From positions 62,001-126,000 of the forward strand of contig NZ_JAATEM010000013.1 of the NCBI RefSeq assembly GCF_012034205.1: 64,000 nucleotides of DNA, in the 5' to 3' direction. The number at the start of each line of letters is the position of its first letter. Position 1 is the first letter of the stretch. The notes below the pieces were generated by a model. That model saw nothing but the letters and a program-made list of their open reading frames with translations, was not told the DNA's origin and did not search any database. Source of the DNA: Streptomyces composti (GTDB lineage: Bacteria; Actinomycetota; Actinomycetes; Streptomycetales; Streptomycetaceae). The position numbers were made by a program, and so were the translations under genes. Shown piece after piece: positions 7,773 through 17,939 of the stretch.

Positions 7773-8633
7773 TCAGAACGAGCGCGCCTCTTCCTCCTCG
7801 TCGTCCTCCGGCTCCTCGTCCTTACTGTTGGCGGGTTTGGAAGCTGGCTGGTGCGCCACGACCTCGGAGCCTCGGTAGTAACGCCACGCGCTCGGGTAGT
7901 CCACCCGCTTGTCGTCGTACATGATCACGTAGCCCATGAGGGCGCTGATCTGCCAGGTATCCGGCAATTGCGCCGCGACGAGGCGGAAGACCTCGTCCGC
8001 CGTCATGTCGACTGACGGCACGAACACGGAGATCTCATCGAACTGAGGACTCTCCTGGAAGCGGAAATTGTAAGGAAGACCATCCTTTATCGACTGAAGC
8101 AGGTCTGACAGCCTCTGCTCCCCGCGAGTCAGGTTCTCAGCCCTGCGGTCCAGGTCAATCGGGAATAGCATGTCAAAGTGGTTGGCTTTCAAGACTGTTC
8201 GGTCACGATTGCGCCCGGGGTCCTTGTTGCCGAACCCGTTAGCGTTCCAGGGGATATGACCGTCCGCCTTATACTTCTTAATGAGCAGCTTTTCGGGAGC
8301 GACCGCAGTGAAATCCTCGGCGACATAGAGGCACTTGAAAGTGATCTCATTGAGGGAGATGTTCCGGCGACCAGAGATCTTCCGAAGATGGTTGCCAAGC
8401 CGAGCAGGAAGAGGCTTATCGGCCTTCCCTACATACACGAGCTTGTCGCCGCGATAGAGCTGGTACACGCCGGACTTGCTGGCCAGCCGCTCGGCTTCCG
8501 CCTGCTCGTCCAGCAGATCGAGGTTGTGCCGAGTGAGTGGAGCACGTGTCAGCTTTCCAAGCGCTTCCGCCAGTTGATCCCCGAGAGCTTGCGTGATGCT
8601 GAGGCGGAACTGACTGCTGAACCGGCTGGCCAT
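7773..8633 (-). CDS. Eco29kI-like GIY-YIG restriction endonuclease
   Basis: A 286-residue protein matching the Eco29kI family of type II restriction enzymes (GIY-YIG fold). The hallmark pair is GVYQLYRGDKLVYVGKADKP near residue 55-75, followed by the conserved Arg/Glu region ARLGNHLRKISGRRNI and the later VAPEKLLIKKY with the metal-binding Glu. Eco29kI cuts CCGCGG; whether this homologue has the same site cannot be read from the protein. It is divergent from the methyltransferase gene. By eye the gene is clearly less GC-rich than its neighbours, which fits horizontal transfer. The C-terminus is a run of acidic residues. It is convergent with the AlaRS-like gene, 49 bp away. Confidence 0.85.
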   Translation of the reverse strand: MASRFSSQFRLSITQALGDQLAEALGKLTRAPLTRHNLDLLDEQAEAERLASKSGVYQLYRGDKLVYVGKADKPLPARLGNHLRKISGRRNISLNEITFKCLYVAEDFTAVAPEKLLIKKYKADGHIPWNANGFGNKDPGRNRDRTVLKANHFDMLFPIDLDRRAENLTRGEQRLSDLLQSIKDGLPYNFRFQESPQFDEISVFVPSVDMTADEVFRLVAAQLPDTWQISALMGYVIMYDDKRVDYPSAWRYYRGSEVVAHQPASKPANSKDEEPEDDEEEEARSF

Positions 8634-8735
8634 GCGAGTGAAACCCTCCCGAACGCGTGATCGCCGTCAGCCTATCCGGTGATCCGGTGGGTCGTGAGAA
8701 GAAAGTTACTGAAGTCGACACAATGATCAACAACT

Positions 8736-8747
8736 CCGCGGTACGCT
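8736..8747 (+). promoter_or_regulatory. possible leaderless promoter of the methyltransferase with embedded CCGCGG
   Basis: TACGCT at 8742-8747 lies 6 nt before the ATG at 8754 and there is no Shine-Dalgarno, as for a leaderless transcript. CCGCGG occupies 8736-8741, directly abutting this -10-like box. If the restriction system recognises CCGCGG, methylation here could tune its own expression. Confidence 0.4.
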
Positions 8748-8753
8748 TCTCCC

Positions 8754-10043
8754 ATGTCTGAGCTGCGAGAAGCCCGCCGAGAGGTGGGGACCTGTGTCGA
8801 GTTGTTCGCCGGCGGTGGGGGGCTAGCGATGGCCGTGCACTCGGCGGGCTTCCGTCCACTGCTGGTCAACGAGTTCGCCAAGCGGGCGTGCGAGACCCTA
8901 CGGAGCAACCCGGCGGAGCCCGCCAACGGCGACAGGCCCGCCCGCCCCTGGCCGCTCATCGAGGGAGACGTCCGGGAGATCGACTTCACCAAAGAGGTGA
9001 AGGAGCCCGTCGATGTCATCGCCGGAGGTCCACCGTGCCAGCCGTTCAGCCTGGGCGGCGTACACAGGGGCGACGAGGACGAACGCAACATGTTCCCTCA
9101 GATGTTCCGCGCCATCCGTGAACTGAAGCCCAAAGCGGTCATCTGCGAGAACGTCCGCGGCCTTCTACGCCCTTCGTTCGCCCCGTACTTCGAGTACATC
9201 AAGCGTGAACTGACACTCCCCTTCCTCACGCGAGACGGGGCGACATGGGAGGAACACGACGAGGCTCTAGCGAAGGCCATCGCCAACGATGACACCGATC
9301 CGTCCGAGCGCTATGTGGTGACTCACATGCCCGTCAACGCGGCTGACTACGGTGTCCCACAGATTCGCCATCGGGTGATTATCGTTGCCTTCCGCGCGGA
9401 CCTCGGAATCGACTGGGAGAAGTATCGCCCCAAGCCGGAGTACTCGGAAGAGGCCCTGATTCATTCAATGCGGGATGGCGGGCCGTACTGGGACAGGCAT
9501 ACGGAGGTAGACGACGACGTGAAGAAGCGCGTCATCGAGAACCTGCCCGATCTCGACCTTGAGAACGAGAAAGTTAAGGAAAAGCTGAAGCTGAAGCCCT
9601 GGCGTACACTCAGGGACGCCATCGCGGGGATCGACGAGAACGAGGGTAAGCCACTTCCTCCCATTCCGGTGGAGGCGCTTAAGCCGAAGCGGCAGGTTGG
9701 CGAAATTCCGGATCACTTCGGGTGGCCAGGGGCGCGAATGTACCCAGGTCACACTCCTAATCTCCTGGATCGCCCGGCGAAAACTGTGAAGGCTGGTGTT
9801 CACGGTGTCCCCGGTGGGGAGTCCGTGATGCGATTGGACGACCCCGAATACGATGGAACCGGCTACCGGTATATGACGGTGCGCGAGACCGCGCGGGTCA
9901 TGACGTTCCCTGACCGCTGGGTCCTTGAGGGGCCACGCGGCGAGAAGATGCGCCAGCTCGGCAACGCCGTCCCTGTCAAGCTCGGAGCAGCCTTCGCGAG
10001 GGCGGTGGCGGCTGCGCTAGCGGACGCGGAGAAGAGGCAGTGA
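8754..10043 (+). CDS. C5-cytosine DNA methyltransferase
   Basis: A 429-residue Dcm-type enzyme that methylates cytosine C5 using SAM. Motif I is VELFAGGGGLAMA (about 15-27), motif IV GGPPCQPFS with catalytic Cys95, motif VI ENVRGL, motif VIII VPQIRHRVII, a target-recognition region of roughly 215-345, motif IX around RPAKTVKAGVHG, and motif X GNAVPVKLGAAFA. All catalytic elements are intact. It is the modification partner of the divergent Eco29kI-like nuclease and should protect the same site. Its stop overlaps the next start (GTGA), so the Vsr gene is translationally coupled. Confidence 0.93.
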   Translation: MSELREARREVGTCVELFAGGGGLAMAVHSAGFRPLLVNEFAKRACETLRSNPAEPANGDRPARPWPLIEGDVREIDFTKEVKEPVDVIAGGPPCQPFSLGGVHRGDEDERNMFPQMFRAIRELKPKAVICENVRGLLRPSFAPYFEYIKRELTLPFLTRDGATWEEHDEALAKAIANDDTDPSERYVVTHMPVNAADYGVPQIRHRVIIVAFRADLGIDWEKYRPKPEYSEEALIHSMRDGGPYWDRHTEVDDDVKKRVIENLPDLDLENEKVKEKLKLKPWRTLRDAIAGIDENEGKPLPPIPVEALKPKRQVGEIPDHFGWPGARMYPGHTPNLLDRPAKTVKAGVHGVPGGESVMRLDDPEYDGTGYRYMTVRETARVMTFPDRWVLEGPRGEKMRQLGNAVPVKLGAAFARAVAAALADAEKRQ

Positions 10044-10864
10044 CAGAGACCGCGAGTGATCAGCGGCGGCACTGGAAGGAGCGCGTCCCCGCCGATACGG
10101 CCTGGAAGCCGAAAGCCGGCATGAGCAAACACGCTCGCGCGGCTGAGCAGGATCGGGCCGCCGGCGGCTCCCATATGCGCGCCGTCAGCTTGGGTGAGGG
10201 GCGATACGCGCGCGCCTCCATCGCCCTACGCCTGTACCGCAAGCAACGCCGTATCCGTGCCTACCTGCGGTGGTCACAAGCGGGGGAAACGCGCGAGCGG
10301 TACGTAGGCGAGGTGGATGCCTCGACTCGTGCCGCCAACCTTAAAACAGCCTGGGAAATGGCCCGTGCCGCCGGGTACGTCACTACCGAAGAGGTTCCAT
10401 CCAGTTCCTGGGCGTCGTCTCTCGCGTCCCGGGCGGTGATGCAGGCCAACAAGGGAAGAGACACGAAACCGGAACGCCTTCTTCGGTCAGCACTTCACCG
10501 TAAGGGACTTCGCTATCGGGTTTCCACACGGCCGATACCGGAGTTGCGCAGAACGGCCGACATCGTATTCCCGAAAGCCCGCGTAGCTGTGTTTGTCGAT
10601 GGATGTTTCTGGCATGGCTGTCCGGAGCACTATCGCCCTGCCTCAAAGCGTGCGGAATTCTGGAAAGACAAGATCGCGGGAAACCAAGCCCGAGACGCGG
10701 AAACGACAGCCACGCTCGAAGAGCATGGCTGGAAGGTCGTACGTCTCTGGGAACACGAAGACGCGTCGCAGGCTGCAGAGAGAGTAAGTCAGGTCGTGAG
10801 GGAACGGCTGGAAGGTATGGGAACAGGTAGCGCGGGCAGCCGACTGAAGGGGTTGCCTGAATGA
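10040..10864 (+). CDS. vsr: Vsr (very short patch repair) endonuclease with N-terminal extension
   Basis: The C-terminal ~140 of 274 residues form a Vsr endonuclease, which nicks beside T:G mismatches created by deamination of 5-methylcytosine. Visible are MQANKGRDTKPERLLRSALH, RTADIVFPKARVAVFVDGCF (catalytic Asp), FWHGCPEH (the two catalytic His) and WKVVRLWEHE. The first ~130 residues are an unusual extension: a basic stretch, then a segment like RASIALRLYRKQRRIRAYLR with a possible beta-strand DNA-binding look. Usual Vsr proteins are near 130-160 residues. Starts at a GTG overlapping the methyltransferase stop. Its job is to repair mutations caused by the partner methyltransferase. Confidence 0.88.
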   Translation: MTETASDQRRHWKERVPADTAWKPKAGMSKHARAAEQDRAAGGSHMRAVSLGEGRYARASIALRLYRKQRRIRAYLRWSQAGETRERYVGEVDASTRAANLKTAWEMARAAGYVTTEEVPSSSWASSLASRAVMQANKGRDTKPERLLRSALHRKGLRYRVSTRPIPELRRTADIVFPKARVAVFVDGCFWHGCPEHYRPASKRAEFWKDKIAGNQARDAETTATLEEHGWKVVRLWEHEDASQAAERVSQVVRERLEGMGTGSAGSRLKGLPE

Positions 10865-10948
10865 GGCGTGAGCAAAGCCGCAGTTCCGGACTTTGCCGCC
10901 TTTTCCACCCATTTTCCGCCTCGCCGACCAGGGCGAGACGGCGATCCC

Positions 10949-11140
10949 TTAGTCGAGTCTCCCCTGTTCGATCAGCTCCCGCACCGCATCCTCATGGCGG
11001 CGGAGCACGATCCGACCGTCCCCCGTGCTGTACGCGACCACAGGCGTCCCCGGAGAGACGCCCGCTTGCGCGAGGAGCCCCAGCGGAAGGGTTACCTGCC
11101 CGGTCTCGCTGATGGTCACTTCTTCTGGCTCACGCAACAT
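10949..11140 (-). CDS. AbrB/MazE/SpoVT-like DNA-binding protein
   Basis: A 63-residue swapped-hairpin protein: VTISETGQVTLPLGLLAQAG and then a VVAYSTGDGRIVLRRHEDA strand, the usual pattern of AbrB-type antitoxins and transition-state regulators. No toxin gene follows on the same strand: the next 85 bp carry nothing and then the convergent Vsr gene ends. It may be an orphan antitoxin, a remnant of a lost pair, or a small regulator of the region. The start codon is ATG at 11140. Confidence 0.65.
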   Translation of the reverse strand: MLREPEEVTISETGQVTLPLGLLAQAGVSPGTPVVAYSTGDGRIVLRRHEDAVRELIEQGRLD

Positions 11141-11220
11141 GCGTGGAGTCTCCCACGCGGCACCGACAGCGAGGGCGGGGAGTGCGGGCCGCCTGCCTCG
11201 GCGCCCGACATAAGGGGCCG

Positions 11221-11299
11221 GGTCAGCACCAAACCAGCACGGGAGGGATGCAGAGGGGTGATGAGCGGTGCCGACAGGTCAGCACCAAGTCAGCACGGG
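11221..11299. repeat. pair of 23-bp direct repeats
   Basis: GGTCAGCACCAAACCAGCACGG(G) at 11221-11243 and GGTCAGCACCAAGTCAGCACGG(G) at 11277-11299 differ at two bases, and each unit holds two copies of the shorter motif (GT/AC)CAGCAC. They lie between the accessory island and the core gene ychF. Such arrays can be recombinase arm-type sites, but no integrase is in the window. Confidence 0.6.
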
Positions 11300-11306
11300 C
11301 ACAAGA

Positions 11307-11338
11307 AGGGGGCCTAACCTCGAAGAGGTAGACCCCCT
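11307..11338 (-). terminator. hairpin downstream of ychF
   Basis: AGGGGG (11307-11312) pairs with CCCCCT (11333-11338), and inside it ACCTC/GAGGT close a GAA loop, giving a two-part stem. It lies 48 nt past the ychF stop on that gene's strand. No U-tract, as is common in Streptomyces. Confidence 0.5.
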
Positions 11339-11385
11339 CTGACCTGCATGTTTGCTAGATCAGCGATGCTGAGCCACGGAACCCG

Positions 11386-12474
<1,089 letters not shown>

Positions 12475-12504
12475 GTTTGCGACTTCCCGTACGTGAGGAT
12501 GAGA

Positions 12505-12550
12505 ACTGGATCAGGACTGGCTTCAGGACTGGATTCAGGACTGGATCAGG
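12505..12550. repeat. four tandem 11-12 bp repeats upstream of ychF
   Basis: Units ACTGGATCAGG, ACTGGCTTCAGG, ACTGGATTCAGG and ACTGGATCAGG run head to tail at 12505-12550, 31 nt before the ychF start and so probably in its leader or promoter. Their A/T content is above the local average. Confidence 0.75.
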
Positions 12551-12708
12551 ATGGGGGTGCTCGGCCTGCCGACTGGTCCGCGCGGGCCGATCCACCAGTC
12601 TACGGCGTGACCGCGCCCACCCCGGCGGCGTATCGAACGCCTGGTCGTGGCGGTACCCCGGCGTGTCTGTCGGGCTATTCGGCACATAAGCCGACCTAAG
12701 TTGGTCCA

Positions 12709-13437
12709 GTGGAGCAACCTAGGACGCGATCCGCGCAGTACCCGCCGCGACGGGACGGGCCCGAGGCCAGACCTTCCGGGGCGGGCAGGGCCGCCCGGCA
12801 GGCCAGGGCGGCACCCTCGCCGGCCCGTGCGCCGGGGCAGGCGCCGGCCAGGAAGCGGGCTCCGGCACCCCGGAAGCCGGCGCCGGTGCCTCCGCAGGCG
12901 GGGCGGGCCACCGGGGGCGGCGTCTCCCGGTCCCCGCGGACGTCCCGGCCGGCGGCCCGCGCGCCGCGTCCCGTACAGCGCCGGCCGGCCGCCGCCACCG
13001 CGGCCGCCCGCCGGTTTCCCGGTCCCCGGCTCACCGGGCTCGGCACCGGGCTCTTCTGCATCGCGGCGCTGCTGGTGCTCGGTCTGCTCGCCGGCGCGCT
13101 GTTCGGGCGGGCGGCCCAGACGGTGTACGGGGTGCTGTTCCTGCCGGTGTGCGCGCTGACGGCGCTGTGGGTGCGCCGCGGTGATCTGCTCACCGCGCCG
13201 GTGGTGGTGCCGGTGGGCTTCCTGGTGGGGCTGGTACCGGTCGCCGAGCGGGGCGACGGCAGCACGGGCAGCAGGCTGATGGGGCTGGTGACCGGTCTCG
13301 CGACCCAGGCCGGGTGGCTGTACGGGGGGACGCTGGTGGCGGGGGTGATCGTTCTGGTGCGGCGGATGCGCATGATCCGCCGGGAGCGGAGGGCCGGGCG
13401 GAGGGCCGGGTCCGGGTCCGGGCACGTGCGCCGCTGA
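12709..13437 (+). CDS. DUF6542-like membrane protein
   Basis: A 242-residue protein with a long Arg/Pro/Ala-rich disordered N-terminal region (about 1-100), then four probable membrane segments (near 105-125, 130-147, 157-175 and 200-220) and a basic tail. This layout fits the DUF6542 family of actinobacterial membrane proteins; function is unknown. The GTG at 12709 follows a TAAGTT box by 6 nt without a ribosome-binding site, so the transcript is probably leaderless. Divergent from ychF. Confidence 0.7.
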   Translation: MEQPRTRSAQYPPRRDGPEARPSGAGRAARQARAAPSPARAPGQAPARKRAPAPRKPAPVPPQAGRATGGGVSRSPRTSRPAARAPRPVQRRPAAATAAARRFPGPRLTGLGTGLFCIAALLVLGLLAGALFGRAAQTVYGVLFLPVCALTALWVRRGDLLTAPVVVPVGFLVGLVPVAERGDGSTGSRLMGLVTGLATQAGWLYGGTLVAGVIVLVRRMRMIRRERRAGRRAGSGSGHVRR

Positions 13438-13506
13438 CCGGGTGCGTGCACCCGTGACCCGAGGGAGGCCGGCGCCGCTTCGGGCCGGCTCCCGGTCGCC
13501 GGCCGG

Positions 13507-14253
<747 letters not shown>

Positions 14254-14280
14254 AGCCTTACGTTACGACGGACCACGGAA

Positions 14281-14343
14281 GGTCACGGAGTCGATCTCCG
14301 TGACCTCCAGCACCCTCCGTGACGATGCGGCACTTTCCGTGAC
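14281..14343. promoter_or_regulatory. TCCGTGAC repeats and inverted repeat between ispH and ppgK
   Basis: A perfect inverted repeat GGTCACGGA-N7-TCCGTGACC spans 14281-14305. Two further TCCGTGAC copies follow at 14316-14323 and 14336-14343. The three same-direction copies are spaced 19 and 20 bp, about two helical turns, as expected for an operator array. The inverted repeat alone could also be a hairpin terminator for ispH. Confidence 0.55.
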
Positions 14344-14363
14344 GGGCGGGGCGGACGCCGCGG

Positions 14364-15389
14364 TCACTCGGCCGCGGGCTCGCCGCTCCCGGCGCCGCCC
14401 CGCTCGGCCACCAGGGCGGCGGCCTCCTCACGCAGGTCGCGGCGCAGCTCCTTGGGCAGCGAGAAGGTGATGGACTCCTCGGCGGCCTTGACGATCTCCA
14501 CGTCCTCGAAGCCGCGCTGGGCGAGCCACTCCAGAACCTGCTCGACCAGCACCTCCGGCACCGAGGCGCCCGAGGTGACGCCGACCGTGGTGACGCCCTC
14601 CAGCCAGGCCTCGTCGATCTCGTCGGCGAAGTCCACCAGGTACGCCTCGCGGGCGCCGGCCAGCTTGGCGACCTCGACCAGCCGCTTGGAGTTGGAGGAG
14701 TTGCGGGAGCCGACCACGATCACCAGGTCGGCCTGGGCGCCCATCTGCTTGACCGCGAGCTGGCGGTTCTGCGTGGCGTAGCAGATGTCGTCGCTGGGCG
14801 GGGAGACCAGCTGCGGGAACTTCTCCTTGAGGGCGTCGACGGTCTCCATGGTCTCGTCGACGCTGAGCGTGGTCTGGGAGAGCCAGACGACCTTGTTCGG
14901 GTCGCGGACCTCGACCTTCTCCACGTCGCCCGGGCCGTCGACCAGCTGGATGTGCTCGGGGGCCTCGCCGGAGGTGCCGATGACCTCCTCGTGGCCCTCG
15001 TGTCCGATCAGGAGGATGTCGTAGTCCTCCTTGGCGAACCGGACCGCTTCCTTGTGGACCTTGGTGACCAGCGGGCAGGTGGCGTCGATGGTGGCGAGCC
15101 GGCCGCGCCGGGCCTCCTCGTGCACGACGGGGGCGACGCCGTGCGCGGAGAACATCACGATGTTGCCCGGCGGGACCTCCTCCGTCCGTTCGACGAAGAT
15201 GGCGCCCTTCTTCTCCAGGGTCTGCACCACATACTTGTTGTGCACGATCTCGTGCCGGACGTAGACGGGCGGACCGTACTGCTCGAGAGCCTTCTCGACG
15301 GCGATCACGGCGCGGTCCACACCCGCGCAGTAGCCCCGGGGGGCGGCGAGCAGGACACGGCGGCCAGGCGAAGCAGTCATGCGGTCCAT
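14364..15389 (-). CDS. ispH: 4-hydroxy-3-methylbut-2-enyl diphosphate reductase
   Basis: A 341-residue IspH (LytB), the last enzyme of the MEP isoprenoid pathway, which converts HMBPP to IPP and DMAPP with a [4Fe-4S] cluster. The three cluster cysteines are present: Cys21 ([10 protein letters not shown]), Cys105 (DATCPLV) and Cys203 ([10 protein letters not shown]). The substrate-binding SAHGV and SRNSSNS stretches are intact. Two start codons are possible: ATG 15389 or ATG 15380. A TACGAT box 7 nt before 15380 would suit a leaderless transcript from the second. Divergent from xseA. Confidence 0.95.
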   Translation of the reverse strand: MDRMTASPGRRVLLAAPRGYCAGVDRAVIAVEKALEQYGPPVYVRHEIVHNKYVVQTLEKKGAIFVERTEEVPPGNIVMFSAHGVAPVVHEEARRGRLATIDATCPLVTKVHKEAVRFAKEDYDILLIGHEGHEEVIGTSGEAPEHIQLVDGPGDVEKVEVRDPNKVVWLSQTTLSVDETMETVDALKEKFPQLVSPPSDDICYATQNRQLAVKQMGAQADLVIVVGSRNSSNSKRLVEVAKLAGAREAYLVDFADEIDEAWLEGVTTVGVTSGASVPEVLVEQVLEWLAQRGFEDVEIVKAAEESITFSLPKELRRDLREEAAALVAERGGAGSGEPAAE

Positions 15390-15556
15390 CGTAAGGGCCG
15401 GGCCCCCTCGCCCGGATCAGCGGCGGCAGAGGACCGGGCGCGAGGTGGCGGAGCGACCGGGCGCGGCGGGCAGAGGGACCGGTCGCGGAGAGGGATGGGG
15501 GGCGGGCGCGGGGCGGTCACGGTGCGCTGTCGGTGCGGCGCACTACTCTCGCGGGC

Positions 15557-16765
15557 ATGGCTGTCACAACGTCTGCGGAATCACCTCTGCCGGTCAGCGA
15601 GGTGTCGCGGCTCATCGGAGGCTGGATCGACCGGCTCGGCGCGGTGTGGGTCGAGGGGCAGATCACCCAGCTGTCGCGGCGGCCCGGTGCGGGCATGGTG
15701 TTCCTGACGCTGCGCGACCCGTCGTACGACATCTCCGTGGGCGTGACCTGCCGCCGGCAGGTGTTCGAGGCGGTGGCGGACGTGGTGAGCGAGGGTGCGC
15801 GGGTGATCGTGCACTGCAAGCCGGAGTGGTACGCGCCGCGCGGGCAGCTGTCGCTGCGGGCGGCCGAGATCCGTCCGGTGGGGGTCGGGGAGCTGCTGGC
15901 CCGCCTCGAGCAGCTGAAGAAGTCGCTGGCGCGGGAGGGTCTGTTCGCGGAGGAGCGCAAGAAGCCGCTGCCGTTCCTGCCGCAGCTGGTCGGGCTGGTG
16001 TGCGGGCGTGCCTCGGCCGCCGAGCGGGACGTGCTGGAGAACGCCCGGCACCGCTGGCCCGCGGTCCGCTTCGAGGTGCGCAATGTGGCGGTGCAGGGGG
16101 TGCACGCGGTGCCGGGGGTCGTCCAGGCGGTGAAGGAGCTGGACGACATCGACGAGGTGGACGTGATCATCGTGGCGCGCGGCGGCGGCAGCGTGGAGGA
16201 TCTGCTGCCGTTCTCCGACGAGCAGCTGGTGCGCGCGGTGGCCGCCTGCCGTACGCCGGTGGTCTCGGCGATCGGTCACGAGCCGGACAATCCGCTGCTC
16301 GACTACGTCGCCGATCTGCGCGCCTCCACGCCGACGGACGCGGCCAAGAAGGTCGTGCCGGACGTGGGTGAGGAGTTCGAGCGGGTGCGGATGCTGCGGG
16401 ACCGGGCGCGGCGCTGTGTGGAGGCGTTCCTGGACCGCGAGGAGCGGGGCCTGGCGCACGCTCTGGCCCGGCCCTCGATACAGGATCCGCACCGGATGAT
16501 CGACGTCCGTGCGGAGGAGGTCACCGCGCTGATCGAGCGGAGCAGGCGCTGTCTGCGGCACCAGCTCGACCGGGCGGACTCGGAGCTGGCCCACACGCAT
16601 GCGCGGGTGGTGGCCCTCTCCCCCGCAGCGACGCTGAAGCGCGGCTACGCCGTGCTGCAGCGCTCCGACGGACATGCGGTGCGCTCGGCGGAAGAGGTGC
16701 GGCCCGGCGAGGCGCTGCGGGCCCGGGTGTCGGAGGGCGAGTTCACGGTCCGCGTGGATGCGTAG
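15557..16765 (+). CDS. xseA: exodeoxyribonuclease VII large subunit
   Basis: A 402-residue XseA, nuclease subunit of ExoVII, which degrades single-stranded DNA from both ends. The N-terminal OB-fold carries [13 protein letters not shown] and VTCRRQVFE; the catalytic domain has [36 protein letters not shown] and [20 protein letters not shown]; a coiled-coil C-terminus contacts XseB. ATG 15557 is chosen over an earlier in-frame codon because a TACTCT box lies 7 nt upstream, as for leaderless genes, and the length then matches the family. xseB follows 9 bp later. Confidence 0.93.
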   Translation: MAVTTSAESPLPVSEVSRLIGGWIDRLGAVWVEGQITQLSRRPGAGMVFLTLRDPSYDISVGVTCRRQVFEAVADVVSEGARVIVHCKPEWYAPRGQLSLRAAEIRPVGVGELLARLEQLKKSLAREGLFAEERKKPLPFLPQLVGLVCGRASAAERDVLENARHRWPAVRFEVRNVAVQGVHAVPGVVQAVKELDDIDEVDVIIVARGGGSVEDLLPFSDEQLVRAVAACRTPVVSAIGHEPDNPLLDYVADLRASTPTDAAKKVVPDVGEEFERVRMLRDRARRCVEAFLDREERGLAHALARPSIQDPHRMIDVRAEEVTALIERSRRCLRHQLDRADSELAHTHARVVALSPAATLKRGYAVLQRSDGHAVRSAEEVRPGEALRARVSEGEFTVRVDA

Positions 16766-16774
16766 GGTGGGCTG

Positions 16775-17047
16775 ATGACCGGCGAGACGGAGCAGACGGT
16801 GACCGGCGGGACGGAGCAGGCGGCGGTGGCCGAGGCACTGGGGTACGAGCAGGCCAGGGACGAGCTGATCGAGGTCGTGCGGCGCCTGGAGGCGGGCGGC
16901 ACGACGCTGGAGGAGTCACTGGCGCTGTGGGAGCGCGGCGAGGAGCTGGCCAAGGTGTGCCGGCGCTGGCTGGAGGGTGCGCGGGCCCGGCTGGACGCGG
17001 CGCTGGCGGAGGAGGCGGAGGCCGAGGACGCGGGCGAGGACGCGTAG
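16775..17047 (+). CDS. xseB: exodeoxyribonuclease VII small subunit
   Basis: A 90-residue XseB. The core [39 protein letters not shown] is the helical hairpin that binds the XseA coiled coil. It is short and acidic at both ends, as in actinobacterial homologues. It lies 9 bp after xseA, in one transcription unit. Confidence 0.92.
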   Translation: MTGETEQTVTGGTEQAAVAEALGYEQARDELIEVVRRLEAGGTTLEESLALWERGEELAKVCRRWLEGARARLDAALAEEAEAEDAGEDA

Positions 17048-17110
17048 CCCGCCGGCGGCGCGGTGCCGGGGACGGGACCTGTGAAGTGGATCACCACAGC
17101 CCAGATTTTG

Positions 17111-17140
17111 TTGAGCGTTGAACTTCTTTGGGCGTACGGT
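17111..17140 (+). promoter_or_regulatory. putative promoter of the nitroreductase-like gene
   Basis: TTGAGC (17111-17116) and TACGGT (17135-17140) are 18 bp apart. A short direct repeat GTTGA (17110 and 17118) overlaps the -35 box and could be an operator. The start codon lies 37 nt further on. Confidence 0.45.
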
Positions 17141-17177
17141 CGGATGCGTCAACCGCACCACCGAGAAGGTTCACGCA

Positions 17178-17768
17178 ATGTCACTTGCTCTTGACCCGGC
17201 CGCCCAGGACCTGCTGTTCCGCGAGGCGCGCACCGCCAATACGTTCACCGACGAACCGGTGACCGAGGAGCAGGTGCGGGCGATCCACGACCTGGTCAAG
17301 TACGGCCCCACCGCCTTCAACCAGTGCCCGCTGCGGATCACCCTGGTCCGCTCCACCGAGGCCCGCGAGCGGCTGCTGCCGCACCTGGCCGAGGGCAACC
17401 GGGCCAAGACCGCGTCCGCGCCCCTGGTCGCGATCCTCTCCGCGGACAACGAGTTCCACGAGGAACTGCCCGCCCTGCTGCCGCACTTCCCGCAGGCCAA
17501 GGACCTCTTCTTCGCCGAGCGCCCGGTCCGGGAGAAGTCCGCCGCGCTGAACGCCGCCCTGCAGGCCGCTTACTTCATCATCGGCGTGCGGGCCGCGGGG
17601 CTGGCCGCCGGGCCGATGACCGGGTTCGACCACGAGGGCGTCCGCAAGGAGTTCCTGGACGACGACCACACCCCGCTGATGATCGTCAACATCGGCCGTC
17701 CCGGCCCGGACGCCTGGTTCCCGCGCAGCCCGCGGCTGGAGTACGAGCAGGTCGTCAGCGAGGTCTGA
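17178..17768 (+). CDS. malonic semialdehyde reductase-like nitroreductase family protein
   Basis: A 196-residue FMN-dependent nitroreductase of the RutE/HadB-like group. Signs are the N-terminal RTANTFTDEPVTEEQVRAI, the FMN-site KYGPTAFNQCPLRI, and the C-terminal LAAGPMTGFDHEGVRKEF. Members reduce malonic semialdehyde or nitro compounds with NAD(P)H. ATG 17178 has a GAGAAGG ribosome-binding site; upstream in-frame sequence is non-conserved. It has its own promoter and a strong bidirectional terminator, so it is a single-gene unit. Confidence 0.82.
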   Translation: MSLALDPAAQDLLFREARTANTFTDEPVTEEQVRAIHDLVKYGPTAFNQCPLRITLVRSTEARERLLPHLAEGNRAKTASAPLVAILSADNEFHEELPALLPHFPQAKDLFFAERPVREKSAALNAALQAAYFIIGVRAAGLAAGPMTGFDHEGVRKEFLDDDHTPLMIVNIGRPGPDAWFPRSPRLEYEQVVSEV

Positions 17769-17883
17769 CCGCGCAGGACCGCAGGACGCACCGCCGCGTC
17801 CGACTCCGCCGGGCGTACCGCCCCACGCGGAAGCACCCCAGGCGGAAGACCGGCCGCCGGCCGCACACTCACCCGGTCACGGA

Positions 17884-17919
17884 ACAGGGCCCTCGCGGAG
17901 CGATCCGCGAGGGCCCTGT
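17884..17919. terminator. bidirectional terminator hairpin
   Basis: A perfect 16-bp stem (17884-17899 with 17904-17919) closes a GCGA loop between the convergent nitroreductase-like and DUF4245 genes. Confidence 0.85.
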
Positions 17920-17939
17920 CGCGTCTGCCTGCCGGCGGC

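Noticed and set aside
1..11385. Complete integrative element
   Set aside because: Accessory content and repeats at the edge suggest one, but no integrase, relaxase, tRNA target or matching second att site is in the window.
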